64,000 bases of DNA from Exiguobacterium aurantiacum. GTDB taxonomy: Bacteria > Bacillota > Bacilli > Exiguobacteriales > Exiguobacteriaceae. The DNA lies in assembly GCF_001766415.1 (NCBI RefSeq), contig NZ_MKXO01000002.1, forward strand, positions 275,620 through 339,619, in the 5' to 3' direction. The position numbers were made by a program, and so were the translations under genes. The notes below the pieces were generated by a model. The model did no database searches and had not been told where the DNA came from. It saw only the letters and a program-made list of their open reading frames with translations. Each line of letters opens with the position of its first letter. Within the stretch, counting starts at the first letter, position 1. Of the stretch, positions 8,613 to 16,282 are shown piece by piece.

Positions 8613-9365
8613 ATGAAAAGATGGACAGAGCAGCAAATCATCTCATGCCTACAACAAGCAGCGAACGAACTCAAAGAATTCGATACGAAACAATACACAC
8701 TCTGGGCCCGCAGCAAAGACGTTCCTTCCCTCTCGACCGTGATTTACAAATTCGGTTCCTGGCGCGAAGCCGTTCAAGCCGCTGAAATCAAAATGATGTA
8801 CCGCTATTATTCGGACGAAGATATTTTAACCGCGTTAAACGAGGCCGCCGAAGAGCTCGACATCTTTACGAGCCAAACGTATCGGGAGTGGGCCAAAGTC
8901 GCACAAGCCCCGTCGCTCACGCTGATCAGCAGTCGGTTCGGCTCGTGGTCAAACTCGCTGCGCGAAGCAAAATTGCAGACGACGACGGCCCGCAATAACG
9001 AGGAGCGCATCATTCAGGCACTCATCGAGGCATCCTCCGAACTAACACGTCTCACTTCACAGCACTATGCTGTCTGGGCGCAAGAGAAGGGATATCCGAC
9101 CGTGGCAACGATTGCTCGGAAGTACGGCTCCTGGAGCTACGCCTTGTTCGTCCTCGATATCGCCCCACCGAAACGGAAATGGGACGAGGAGGACGTCATC
9201 GAGGCGCTCCGGGTCGCTAAAGATGAATTAAACCATTTCAGCATCCTTCACTACCGCAAATGGGCCGAAGGACGAAACGTGCCGAGCACGTCGACGATCA
9301 ACGCCTTGTTCGGCAGCTGGACCGCCGCTTTGAAATGTATGGAACAACAGCAAGTCATCACATGA
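8613..9365 (+). CDS. Protein of four tandem HTH-like (homing-endonuclease-associated) repeats
   Basis: The 250-residue protein consists almost entirely of four repeats of about 62 residues (roughly 1-62, 63-124, 125-187, 188-250). Each repeat has an acidic start such as WTEQQII, then A-x3-EL, then Y-x2-WA, then P-[ST]-x2-T, and ends in FGSW or YGSW with x2-AL. This pattern resembles the small helical DNA-binding repeat found attached to HNH homing endonucleases, but here there is no nuclease domain. ATG is preceded by AAAAAGGAG. It is divergent from the exopolysaccharide operon and could be its DNA-binding regulator (inference). The 3' end shares a bidirectional terminator with sbtA. Confidence 0.75.
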   Translation: MKRWTEQQIISCLQQAANELKEFDTKQYTLWARSKDVPSLSTVIYKFGSWREAVQAAEIKMMYRYYSDEDILTALNEAAEELDIFTSQTYREWAKVAQAPSLTLISSRFGSWSNSLREAKLQTTTARNNEERIIQALIEASSELTRLTSQHYAVWAQEKGYPTVATIARKYGSWSYALFVLDIAPPKRKWDEEDVIEALRVAKDELNHFSILHYRKWAEGRNVPSTSTINALFGSWTAALKCMEQQQVIT

Positions 9366-9405
9366 CAAAAGCGCCGTCTCATCAAGAGACGGCGCTTTTG
9401 TCATG
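9361..9405. terminator. Bidirectional terminator between repeat protein and sbtA
   Basis: Long perfect stem with 20-base arms (CATGACAAAAGCG...) around ATCAA. A-rich and T-rich stem ends give a U tract in both directions, and the stem covers the stop codons of both convergent genes. Confidence 0.9.
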
Positions 9406-10351
9406 TGACGATCGTGATGAACAGTGGGATACCGACGAGCAAATTGAACGGGAACGTGACGGCGAGGGCGAGCGTCAAATAAAACGACGGCTCGGCTTCC
9501 GGGACGGACGCCTGGAGCATCGCCGGCGCCGCGATGTAAGAGCCGCTTGCGGAGAGCGTCATAAGCAAGATCGTCCCCCCGTCAGACAAACCGGCCAGTC
9601 CGGCGGCAAAGTAGCCGACAACGGCACCGATGAGCGGGAACATCGTCCCGACAATTAAAAACTTCATGCCGTACGCCGGGACGTCTTTCAGCTGATGGCC
9701 GACCTTGACCCCAAGACTCAGTAAGAATAAGAGTAAGACGCCCGGGAACAAATCGACGAAAAAGGGTGTCAGCGCCGACGTGTCCGGCGTGACGAATCCG
9801 ACGACAAGGCCGGCGATGAGCAAGAGGATGCTCTTTGAAAGCATACTGTCCCGGATGACGGTGAACGACTGACTTGGGGCGGCCGTGATACCGAGCACAC
9901 GCGTCTGGTTGTACAGTAAGAGCGCGACGACGAGACCGGGAATCTCGAGGACGACGACGAGCGTCGTCATGAACGGTTCATAGCTGATGCCGAGCCGCTC
10001 GAGCTGGGCGGTCGCAGCGACATACGTCACGAGCGAGACCGAACCGAACGTCGCCGCCATGGCGATCCGTTCGTGAAAGCTGAACTTGAGCAGACGACCG
10101 AGTCCAAAAGCGACGAGCGGTAAAACCATCCCGAGGACGAGCGTCACGGCGAGCGGTGCCGCAAGCTCGTCAAGCGAGACAGCGGCGAGCCCCATGCCGC
10201 CTTTTAACCCGATGGCGAGTAGCAGATAAATGTTGAGCGTCACACTGAGCGATTCTGGGATTCTTAAATTCGATTTTCCGAGGGCGGCAATCACGCCCGT
10301 CACGAACAGGAGCACCGGGGCGCTCGTCAATAAAAACGTCAATAGTTCCAT
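9401..10351 (-). CDS. sbtA: Sodium-dependent bicarbonate transporter, SbtA family
   Basis: 316-residue integral membrane protein with about ten hydrophobic segments arranged as two inverted halves, matching the SbtA (DUF897) family of Na+/HCO3- symporters. Seen: the N-terminal SAPVLLFVTGVIAALGKSN, LLLAIGLKGGMGL in the first half, and LFLLSLGVKVGHQL plus TLSASGSYIAAPAML in the second. In cyanobacteria SbtA works with the PII-like SbtB; no SbtB gene is next to it here. Instead a DUF2294/MpsC-like gene lies upstream, and a 194-base structured leader with a terminator hairpin separates the two. Start ATG has AGGAGG five bases upstream. Likely role: bicarbonate supply for anaplerotic or biosynthetic carboxylation. 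Confidence 0.88.
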   Translation of the reverse strand: MELLTFLLTSAPVLLFVTGVIAALGKSNLRIPESLSVTLNIYLLLAIGLKGGMGLAAVSLDELAAPLAVTLVLGMVLPLVAFGLGRLLKFSFHERIAMAATFGSVSLVTYVAATAQLERLGISYEPFMTTLVVVLEIPGLVVALLLYNQTRVLGITAAPSQSFTVIRDSMLSKSILLLIAGLVVGFVTPDTSALTPFFVDLFPGVLLLFLLSLGVKVGHQLKDVPAYGMKFLIVGTMFPLIGAVVGYFAAGLAGLSDGGTILLMTLSASGSYIAAPAMLQASVPEAEPSFYLTLALAVTFPFNLLVGIPLFITIVT

Positions 10352-10545
10352 TGTTTCCTCCTAGACGACAAAAGCGCACACCAAAGAAAGGTGTGCGCTG
10401 CATGCCGACGGCTCGAACACGTTCGTTCCGTCTAGCCGACAACTGTCGGGGTAGTTTTTGACAGCTCCGTTTCAGGACGGCGGTGGAAAGTTCCCGTAGG
10501 TCATCTCCACCAATCCTGACGCGTCTCTGCTTCTAGTGTAAAAAT
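10352..10545 (-). promoter_or_regulatory. Structured leader of sbtA with attenuator and SD-pairing element
   Basis: On the minus strand this region can form several hairpins. One is an outer CAGGA/TCCTG stem enclosing GGTGGA/TCCACC (about 10460-10522). Another is CTGTC/GACAG, and another is GACGG...CCGTC with an inner CGAAC/GTTCG. Last comes a strong terminator (10373-10399). The bases CTAGACG (10429-10435) are also perfectly complementary to CGTCTAG (10361-10367), which directly abuts the sbtA ribosome site. Mutually exclusive folds could therefore control both termination and translation. I could not match it to a named riboswitch class. Confidence 0.6.
10373..10399 (-). terminator. Attenuator/terminator ahead of sbtA
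   Basis: Ten-base-pair stem AGCGCACACC / GGTGTGCGCT with a 7-base loop followed on the minus strand by TTTTGTC, ending about 20 bases before the sbtA start. It may terminate the speE operon, act as an sbtA attenuator, or both. Confidence 0.8.
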
Positions 10546-10549
10546 GTCA

Positions 10550-10918
10550 TTACGCCTTGTCAACCACATCGTCCCACGCTGCATCCAACCGAAAGACGAT
10601 GAGGCGTTCGCCTGTCTTCGTGCTGATGTCCGTATGGAGCGACACGAGCCGTCTCCCAAGCACGTCATGAATGATCGTCTCGAGTTGGACCCGGCCGGAT
10701 TCGACGAGGTTGTTGCGGTATTTCTTTAACTGTTCGCGACCACTCGACTTCGCGGCGAGTTCATACTCGGCCGGGGTCAAGACGCCTTGCAGCGTCACGA
10801 TGGCCAAGTCGCGGAGCAGGTCACTCTTACACGTTAATGAACCGCGTCCAAGATACTCTTTCTCCCATTGGGTGATCCGGGCGCTCAGTTCCATCTCGAG
10901 CTGACCTTTTTTCTTCAT
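10550..10918 (-). CDS. DUF2294 (MpsC-like) protein
   Basis: 122-residue soluble protein of the DUF2294 family, often annotated as MpsC of a Na+-translocating membrane-potential-generating system. Seen: RGSLTCKSDLLRDLAIVTLQGVLTPAEYELA, a long charged helix (REQLKKYRNNLVESGR), and the C-terminal LVSLHTDISTKTGERLIVFRL typical of the family. Biochemical function is not established. MpsAB proteins elsewhere concentrate inorganic carbon, so its position directly before the bicarbonate transporter gene is suggestive. It lies 2 bases after speB, so it is cotranscribed with speE-speB, and it precedes the sbtA leader. Confidence 0.8.
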   Translation of the reverse strand: MKKKGQLEMELSARITQWEKEYLGRGSLTCKSDLLRDLAIVTLQGVLTPAEYELAAKSSGREQLKKYRNNLVESGRVQLETIIHDVLGRRLVSLHTDISTKTGERLIVFRLDAAWDDVVDKA

Positions 10919-10920
10919 CG

Positions 10921-11802
10921 TTACTTCACGAATCCGATCATCATCTCGCGAAGAATCTTCGCGGCGGCAATCGCCGTCATGTCTGACTGATCATAAGCCG
11001 GTGACACTTCGACGAGGTCGGCACCGATGATATCGAGGTCAGCGTTGGCGATGGCATGGACCGACTCGAGCAACTCTTTCGTCGTGATGCCGCCGATCTC
11101 TTGCGTGCCGGTTCCTGGTGCGGCCGACGGGTCAAGGACGTCGATGTCGATCGTGACGTACACTTTTTTTCCGGCGAGCGTCGGCAGGACGCGCTTGAGC
11201 GGTTCGAGCACTTCATACTTGTACAAGTTGTAGCCGACTTCTTTTGCCCAGTCGAACTCTTCTTTCATCCCCGAACGAATCCCGAACGAGTAGCAGTTCG
11301 ACGGCCCAATCAAGTTGGCCGCTTTTTTGAGCGGTGTCGAGTGCGAGAGCGGCTCGCCTTCGTAATCGTCACGAAGGTCGGTGTGCGCGTCGAGGTGCAA
11401 GATGACGAAGTCGTCCCCGTACGCGTCATGCATCGCCTTGATGACCGGCCACGTGACGAGGTGTTCACCACCCATACCGAGCGGGAACTTCCCTTCTTTG
11501 ATGACGTCTTTGACGAACGACTCGATCATGTCGAGCGACTTTTGGGCGTTGCCGAACGGAAGCGGGATGTCTCCTGCGTCATAGACGGCCGCTTCGTTCA
11601 AGTCCCCGTCAAGGTACGGGCTGTATTCTTCGAGTCCGATCGAGACTTCACGGATGCGGTTCGGACCGAAACGTGAGCCCGGACGGAAACTGACCGTCCA
11701 GTCCATCGGCATGCCGTAAAGGACCGTCTTCGCTTCCGTCACTTCCGGTAGGCTCGCGATAAATACTTTCCCTGAGTAGGCTTCATCGAATCGTTTGATC
11801 AT
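10921..11802 (-). CDS. speB: Agmatinase (ureohydrolase)
   Basis: Mn2+-dependent hydrolase converting agmatine to putrescine and urea in polyamine synthesis. The 293-residue protein has the metal-binding motifs [22 protein letters not shown] and [17 protein letters not shown], and the N-terminal [19 protein letters not shown] of Bacillus-type agmatinases. Its start overlaps the speE stop by four bases (ATGA), the classic Bacillus speE-speB arrangement, and it is followed after 2 bases by the DUF2294 gene. All metal ligands appear intact. Confidence 0.95.
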   Translation of the reverse strand: MIKRFDEAYSGKVFIASLPEVTEAKTVLYGMPMDWTVSFRPGSRFGPNRIREVSIGLEEYSPYLDGDLNEAAVYDAGDIPLPFGNAQKSLDMIESFVKDVIKEGKFPLGMGGEHLVTWPVIKAMHDAYGDDFVILHLDAHTDLRDDYEGEPLSHSTPLKKAANLIGPSNCYSFGIRSGMKEEFDWAKEVGYNLYKYEVLEPLKRVLPTLAGKKVYVTIDIDVLDPSAAPGTGTQEIGGITTKELLESVHAIANADLDIIGADLVEVSPAYDQSDMTAIAAAKILREMMIGFVK

Positions 11803-12638
11803 TTCGTCAAGTCCTCCACGAATTTAGGAAGTACGAACGCCGCCGAGTGAAGCGCTGGCGTGTAGTATTTCGTCTCGATATCGTGGAACCGCTCAGCCGG
11901 TACTTGAAGCGGGTCGTACTTCTTCGAGCCAATCGTGAACGTCCACAAGCCGCTCGGGTACGTCGGTACGTTGGCTGTGTACAGCTTCGTGATTGGGAAG
12001 ATCTCTTTCACGTCACGCTGTACCGTTTGGATGAGTTCTGGTGTGAACCACGGGTTATCCGACTGCGCGACGAAAATTCCATCGTCTTTGAGCGCTTTCG
12101 AGATTCCCGCGTAGAACCCTTTCGTGAACAAGTTCGCTGCCGGTCCGACCGGTTCAGTCGAATCGACCATGATGACGTCGTACTCGTTCTCAGACTTCGC
12201 GATATGCATGAAGCCGTCGCCGACGATGACTTCGACGCGTGGGTTATCGAGCTCACCCGCAATATTTGGCAAGTATTTCTTCGAATATTCAATGACTTTC
12301 CCGTCGATGTCGACAAGAACCGCTTTCTCGACTGTTGGGTGTTTCATAATCTCACGGATGACTCCACCGTCGCCGCCGCCGACCACGAGAACGTGTTTCG
12401 GGTTAGGGTGCGTGAACAGTGGCACGTGCGCCACCATCTCGTGATAGACGAATTCGTCTTTATCCGTCGTCATGACCATTCCGTCAAGCAACAACATTGT
12501 ACCGAACTCGTCCGTTTCGACCATCTCTAGTCGTTGAAACTCCGTTTGTTCGCTCTCATAAACGTGGTTAACCCGGAACGTGATCCCGTAATCTTCTGTC
12601 TGGTGCTCCGTAAACCATAACTTTAATTTTTGGTCCAT
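11799..12638 (-). CDS. speE: Spermidine synthase
   Basis: Aminopropyltransferase that makes spermidine from putrescine and decarboxylated S-adenosylmethionine. Seen in 279 residues: [37 protein letters not shown] (SAM-binding), [16 protein letters not shown] and [14 protein letters not shown] with the catalytic aspartate region. The frame extends 87 bases upstream, but ATG at 12638 has AAAGGGG eight bases before it and matches the family start [13 protein letters not shown]. It leads an operon with speB and the DUF2294 gene. A promoter is proposed at 12717-12744, leaving a leader of about 70 bases. Confidence 0.95.
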   Translation of the reverse strand: MDQKLKLWFTEHQTEDYGITFRVNHVYESEQTEFQRLEMVETDEFGTMLLLDGMVMTTDKDEFVYHEMVAHVPLFTHPNPKHVLVVGGGDGGVIREIMKHPTVEKAVLVDIDGKVIEYSKKYLPNIAGELDNPRVEVIVGDGFMHIAKSENEYDVIMVDSTEPVGPAANLFTKGFYAGISKALKDDGIFVAQSDNPWFTPELIQTVQRDVKEIFPITKLYTANVPTYPSGLWTFTIGSKKYDPLQVPAERFHDIETKYYTPALHSAAFVLPKFVEDLTK

Positions 12639-12716
12639 CGATAGAACCCCTTTCTGTTCAAAAAGTTGTTCGTATGCGAGTGGCGTTTTGAGGCGCTTCT
12701 TATTCATACGATAGGA

Positions 12717-12744
12717 AGTATACAAAAACTGTCCGCATTTTGCA
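12717..12744 (-). promoter_or_regulatory. Promoter of speE-speB-DUF2294
   Basis: Minus strand reads TGCAAA, 16 bases, TATACT, with a TG immediately before the -10. Placed upstream of the preferred speE start; it lies inside the longer alternative frame, which supports the shorter start. Confidence 0.6.
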
Positions 12745-12843
12745 CGATTTTTTTATTTATTCGTCCAGATGTGTGATTTTTCCATGAGGTTTAGCCGATA
12801 AACTGGATATAGATGTATTTTATAACAGTAAAGGAGGGATCCT

Positions 12844-13764
12844 ATGTGGTCTCCTTGCGTGGCCTGCTCCACGACAATCCCGCTCTTTGAACGGGGCTTG
12901 TTGGTCGTCAACGACCAACCTCAGCCATACGAATCATTTGATGAACTCAAGACTAAGCTATCTTCGGTCGAGGACAATGTATATTGTGTCAACCCTGCCA
13001 CGAAACAGCAAACGCCGATTCTACCAGCAGTCGATTTGCTCGAACAGATCGCCAACCGTGACACGATCGAGCTGATCCAACACGGGGAGTTCGAAAGTCA
13101 CCTGCAACCGATCATCCACCTCGACACAGGTGAACGGTTCGGTTACGAGGCGCTCCTTCGCAGCCCGAACAATATCTCGCCTGGGGAGCTGTTCCGCGCC
13201 GCCAACCGGTTCGGACTTCATTCGAAGCTCGACCAACGCGCCCGGTCCGAGGCGATCAAAGCGACGTATCACGCCGTCGCGCCTCACGAGAAGACGTTCA
13301 TCAACTTCTTGCCGTCGACGATCTACAATCCTGACTACTGCCTGCAACACACGTTCGAAGTCATCGACCGCTACGGGCTCAGTGCCGAACGCTTCATCTT
13401 TGAAGTCGTCGAGACGGAGAAAGTCCAGGACGTCGCTCATTTGCAGCACGTGTTCGCCACATATAAGAAACGTGGTATGAAAGTCGCACTCGACGATGTC
13501 GGCGCCGGCTTCTCGACGCTCGATATGTTACAGCGGCTCGAGCCCGATTACGTCAAAATCGATCGGTCGTATATTTCGTTTTGTGACCAAGATGCCGAGA
13601 AACGTACGTTCTTGAAAAATGTGCGTCAATTGACGCGCTCGATGGGCATCACCATCCTCGCCGAAGGGATCGAACGCGCCGAAGAGGTCGACGTCTGTCG
13701 CGAACTCGGTTATGATCTCGCCCAAGGTTATTTCTTCGGCAAACCGTCTCCATACGCACTATGA
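12844..13764 (+). CDS. EAL-domain cyclic-di-GMP phosphodiesterase
   Basis: 306-residue cytoplasmic protein. About 75 N-terminal residues carry a C-x2-C pair (SPCVACS), followed by a complete EAL domain. The catalytic signatures are all present: YEALLR (EAL position), NFLPSTIY, FEVVETE, DDVGAGFSTL, DYVKIDRSYI, AEGIE and AQGYFFGKP. So it should hydrolyse c-di-GMP rather than merely bind it. There is no GGDEF or membrane domain. The N-terminal cysteine pair could bind metal or sense redox state (inference). ATG has AGGAGGG five bases upstream. It is divergent from speE and shares a terminator with the small lipoprotein gene. Confidence 0.9.
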   Translation: MWSPCVACSTTIPLFERGLLVVNDQPQPYESFDELKTKLSSVEDNVYCVNPATKQQTPILPAVDLLEQIANRDTIELIQHGEFESHLQPIIHLDTGERFGYEALLRSPNNISPGELFRAANRFGLHSKLDQRARSEAIKATYHAVAPHEKTFINFLPSTIYNPDYCLQHTFEVIDRYGLSAERFIFEVVETEKVQDVAHLQHVFATYKKRGMKVALDDVGAGFSTLDMLQRLEPDYVKIDRSYISFCDQDAEKRTFLKNVRQLTRSMGITILAEGIERAEEVDVCRELGYDLAQGYFFGKPSPYAL

Positions 13765-13803
13765 AAACAAAGGCCTAGAGCGAACGCTCTAGGCCTTTGT
13801 TTT
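13764..13803. terminator. Bidirectional terminator, EAL gene and lipoprotein gene
   Basis: Perfect stem with 18-base arms beginning AAAACAAAGGCC and loop GAAC; A/T-rich ends serve both convergent genes. Confidence 0.9.
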
Positions 13804-13955
13804 CAATCGTCCTCTTCTTCTGTATCTTCATTCATATCGTCTTCTTGCATTTCCGTGTCGTCGTTGTTCATCGGTTCCTCGTCCGCTCCCCCGCAAGCGC
13901 CGAGAATGATGCCTGTCGCCAGCAGCGACGCAGCCAATGTGCCTTTTCGTTTCAT
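13803..13955 (-). CDS. Small acidic lipoprotein
   Basis: 50-residue predicted lipoprotein. The signal sequence MKRKGTLAASLLATG is followed by the lipobox LGAC with the modified cysteine at residue 21. The mature part of about 30 residues is almost entirely Asp, Glu, Asn and Met. No enzymatic domain is present and the function is unknown. An upstream extension of the frame lacks a ribosome site; ATG at 13955 follows AAAAAGGGG. The leader contains the 13-base ACTTTCAAAAAGG box also found before nagZ and hmp. Confidence 0.75.
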   Translation of the reverse strand: MKRKGTLAASLLATGIILGACGGADEEPMNNDDTEMQEDDMNEDTEEEDD

Positions 13956-13965
13956 CAAACACACC

Positions 13966-13978
13966 CCTTTTTGAAAGT
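13966..13978 (-). repeat. ACTTTCAAAAAGG box upstream of lipoprotein gene
   Basis: Identical 13-base sequence on the minus strand occurs before three unrelated genes in this window (here, 32008-32020 and 45438-45450), in each case overlapping the ribosome site. Confidence 0.5.
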
Positions 13979-14035
13979 TCTGTCGTACAGTAAGGTTTAT
14001 TCCCTCCACTTGCCCACTCAAACGTCTTTTTTAGA

Positions 14036-14120
14036 GTGAACTACTCACCACTTATTTGCTTCGCAAGCGATTCATCTCCCACCTACGCTGGGCTTCGCCC
14101 CAGACGCTTAGAGGTGGGAG
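14036..14120 (-). mobile_element. Solitary IS200/IS605-type right-end relic
   Basis: The first 23 bases (GTGAACTACTCACCACTTAT and onward) are identical to the end of the TnpB relic at 35310. GTGA-ACTAC-TCAC forms a small hairpin, and 14076-14120 forms a large imperfect hairpin with CTCCCACCT / AGGTGGGAG arms and an inner CTGGG/CCCAG stem. Subterminal hairpins of this sort mark the right ends of IS200/IS605 elements and the scaffold of TnpB guide RNAs. No transposase reading frame remains beside it, so this is a remnant or a non-autonomous copy. Confidence 0.55.
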
Positions 14121-14203
14121 AATTCTCGCTTAATTAGATTAAAACTGTCTGATTGGTGGAATCAATTTAGTGATGACAACTGAACAGAAAGAAGGTGTAC
14201 CTT

Positions 14204-15724
14204 TTGAAACGACGTGTCTTACAACTAATCGGAATGTTCGTCCTCGGCATCTTCCTTCTGCTATCACTTTACTCGATCGATGGATTGATCCCGTTTTTGA
14301 TTGGTGTCGGCATCATCGCGCCGCTCATCGTCGGTTGGAATATTTTATTTGACCAAGTTCAACCGCAAGCGAAGCTCGCCTGGCTGCTCACCGTCTTGTT
14401 CATCCCGTTTCTCGGCGCTCTCGCCTGGGTGCTATTCGGCCGGACGCCGAAACGCCACCGCCGGATCAAACGAACTTCGTCTGAGATTCGGATGTTCCGG
14501 CACGCAATCGAAGCCGACCGCGTTGAGACGACGAATGACGTATCCGACCGGTTCCCTCTCACGAGAGCGCTCGAAAAAATGGGCGCGACCGGTGCCGACG
14601 GTCATACGGCGACGAAACTACTCGTCAACGGAGATGAAAAGTACGACGCTGTGCTCAAAGATATCGAGCACGCGACGCACCATATCCACGTCCAATATTA
14701 CTTGTTCCGGACCGATGAGATCTCCCTGAAGATTCGCGACGCCTTAATCAAAAGATCCAATGAAAACGTCACCGTCCGTTTTCTTTATGACGGTCTCGGC
14801 AGCCAAGAGATCAGCGAAGAATTCCTCGAGCCGCTCCGCAAGTCGCGGGTGCACGTCGAAGCGTTCGATCCGGTCGTGCATCCGCTGCTCGTCTTTAACG
14901 CCAACTTCCGGAATCATCAAAAACTCATCGTGTTCGACGGACGGATCGCTTACACTGGTGGACTTAATGTCGGCGATGAATATCTCGGCAGGCATAAGAA
15001 GCTCGGTTTTTGGCGAGATACGCATTTGCGGGTCGAAGGACCACTCGTCCGGGAGCTTCAGCGTCTGTTCATCGAGAATTGGCTTTACGCCGGACATGAA
15101 GAAGATAGCGAGACGTGGGACCTGTTCGCCGATGCTAAACACCTTCCGGAATATTTCATTAACGAACCAAAAGACGCGAACGGGGCGACACAACTACTCG
15201 TGACGTCTCCCGGTAAGGACGTCACGATCCGGGACGGGCTGATGCGTCTGTTGATGGAAGCGAAAGAATCGATTTGGATCACGACCCCTTACTTGATCCC
15301 GCCGCCCGAACTGCTCGCCGTGCTAGAAGTCGCGGGGAAAAGCGGCATCGACGTTCGTATCGTCGTCCCAGGACAAGGCGACGAATGGTTCAGTTTCCAT
15401 GCGACCGAATATTATTTCGAGCAACTGCTGAAACGGAACATCCGCATTTATAAATACAATCGTCATTTCATCCATGCAAAAACCGTCCTCATCGACGGCA
15501 AGATTGCGCTCGTTGGGACGGCTAACTTTGATTTCCGCAGCATGTATTTGAATCACGAGATGACGATCGCCCAGTTCGAGACGTCATCAATCGGTCAACT
15601 GCATGACGCGTTTTTGAAAGACTTCGACGAGTCGATTCTCGTCGACTGGTCGATGCTCCGAAAAAAATCGAACGGCAAACGGTTCATCGAGGCGTTCTGT
15701 CATATCTTCTCGCCGTTGCTTTGA
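14204..15724 (+). CDS. cls: Cardiolipin synthase
   Basis: Membrane enzyme that condenses two phosphatidylglycerol molecules into cardiolipin. The 506-residue protein has two N-terminal membrane segments, then two phospholipase D domains with HKD motifs: NHQKLIVFDGRIAYTGG (about residue 240) and HAKTVLIDGKIALVGTANFD (about residue 425). A TTG start at 14204 lies six bases after AGAAGGTG. A GTG at 14195 is inside that ribosome site and is less likely. The last 25 bases overlap the convergent TVP38-type gene. Confidence 0.92.
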   Translation: MKRRVLQLIGMFVLGIFLLLSLYSIDGLIPFLIGVGIIAPLIVGWNILFDQVQPQAKLAWLLTVLFIPFLGALAWVLFGRTPKRHRRIKRTSSEIRMFRHAIEADRVETTNDVSDRFPLTRALEKMGATGADGHTATKLLVNGDEKYDAVLKDIEHATHHIHVQYYLFRTDEISLKIRDALIKRSNENVTVRFLYDGLGSQEISEEFLEPLRKSRVHVEAFDPVVHPLLVFNANFRNHQKLIVFDGRIAYTGGLNVGDEYLGRHKKLGFWRDTHLRVEGPLVRELQRLFIENWLYAGHEEDSETWDLFADAKHLPEYFINEPKDANGATQLLVTSPGKDVTIRDGLMRLLMEAKESIWITTPYLIPPPELLAVLEVAGKSGIDVRIVVPGQGDEWFSFHATEYYFEQLLKRNIRIYKYNRHFIHAKTVLIDGKIALVGTANFDFRSMYLNHEMTIAQFETSSIGQLHDAFLKDFDESILVDWSMLRKKSNGKRFIEAFCHIFSPLL

Positions 15725-16236
15725 AACACACGCCAGAGGAGATAAATGAGCACGAGTAGCGCGATCAGCACGAATTGCCAACCGGGCGCAACACTCATCA
15801 CGGCCGTGACCGCGAGCGCCTCGATGAGGAGCGCCGGGATTTTCCCAATCGTGCTCGCCGCGGCGAACGACGGGAGCGTCATCCGACTGAACGCGGCCGA
15901 TAACGTGACGAGTCCGGACGGAACGAACGGCATGAGTCGCATCCCGAGGACGAGGAACCACGCCTCAACCCCGCTCGCCTCGCGGAGACGCTTGAAGCGC
16001 TTTCCGCTCGGTGACGTATACGTTTGTAGCGCACGTCGGTACAGTACGAAACTGATGACCGCTCCAACCGCCTCACCGATGATCGAGACAGTGACGCCGA
16101 GACCGAAACCGAGAATGTTTACGTTCAGCGCCGTCAAAAACGCGCTCGGTAACACGCCAGCGACGGCGATGGCACTGTTCAAGACGATGCTGATGACGAC
16201 AAACAGCGGGATCGGGAGCAGTTCCCATTCCATCAT
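15700..16236 (-). CDS. TVP38/TMEM64 (VTT/DedA-like) membrane protein
   Basis: 178-residue protein with about five hydrophobic segments and the VTT-domain signature GEAVGAVISFVLYR, followed by ..RLMPFVPSGLVTLSAAFS. Members of this family are linked to lipid scrambling or flipping in membranes, but the bacterial role of this branch is not firmly known. It is convergent with and overlaps the 3' end of cls by 25 bases, an odd arrangement that leaves no room for a separate terminator. A hairpin at 16253-16280 separates it from the upstream gltT gene. Confidence 0.82.
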   Translation of the reverse strand: MMEWELLPIPLFVVISIVLNSAIAVAGVLPSAFLTALNVNILGFGLGVTVSIIGEAVGAVISFVLYRRALQTYTSPSGKRFKRLREASGVEAWFLVLGMRLMPFVPSGLVTLSAAFSRMTLPSFAAASTIGKIPALLIEALAVTAVMSVAPGWQFVLIALLVLIYLLWRVFQSNGEKI

Positions 16237-16252
16237 TCAAACCCCATTTCAA

Positions 16253-16280
16253 AAGGCTGACCCCGCGAGGTCAGCCTTTG
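16253..16280 (-). terminator. Terminator after gltT
   Basis: Eleven-base-pair stem AAAGGCTGACC / GGTCAGCCTTT, with a T-rich flank on both sides, just beyond the gltT stop codon. Confidence 0.85.
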
Positions 16281-16282
16281 TT

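Noticed and set aside
10352..10545. Assignment of the sbtA leader to a named riboswitch (lysine, SAM, cobalamin, c-di-GMP, ydaO, ykkC, THF, T-box)
   Set aside because: None of the conserved core sequences I know for these classes is present, so only an unclassified structured leader is claimed.
11056..11676. Plus-strand open frame of 206 codons
   Set aside because: Antisense shadow of agmatinase; arginine- and valine-rich with no domain.
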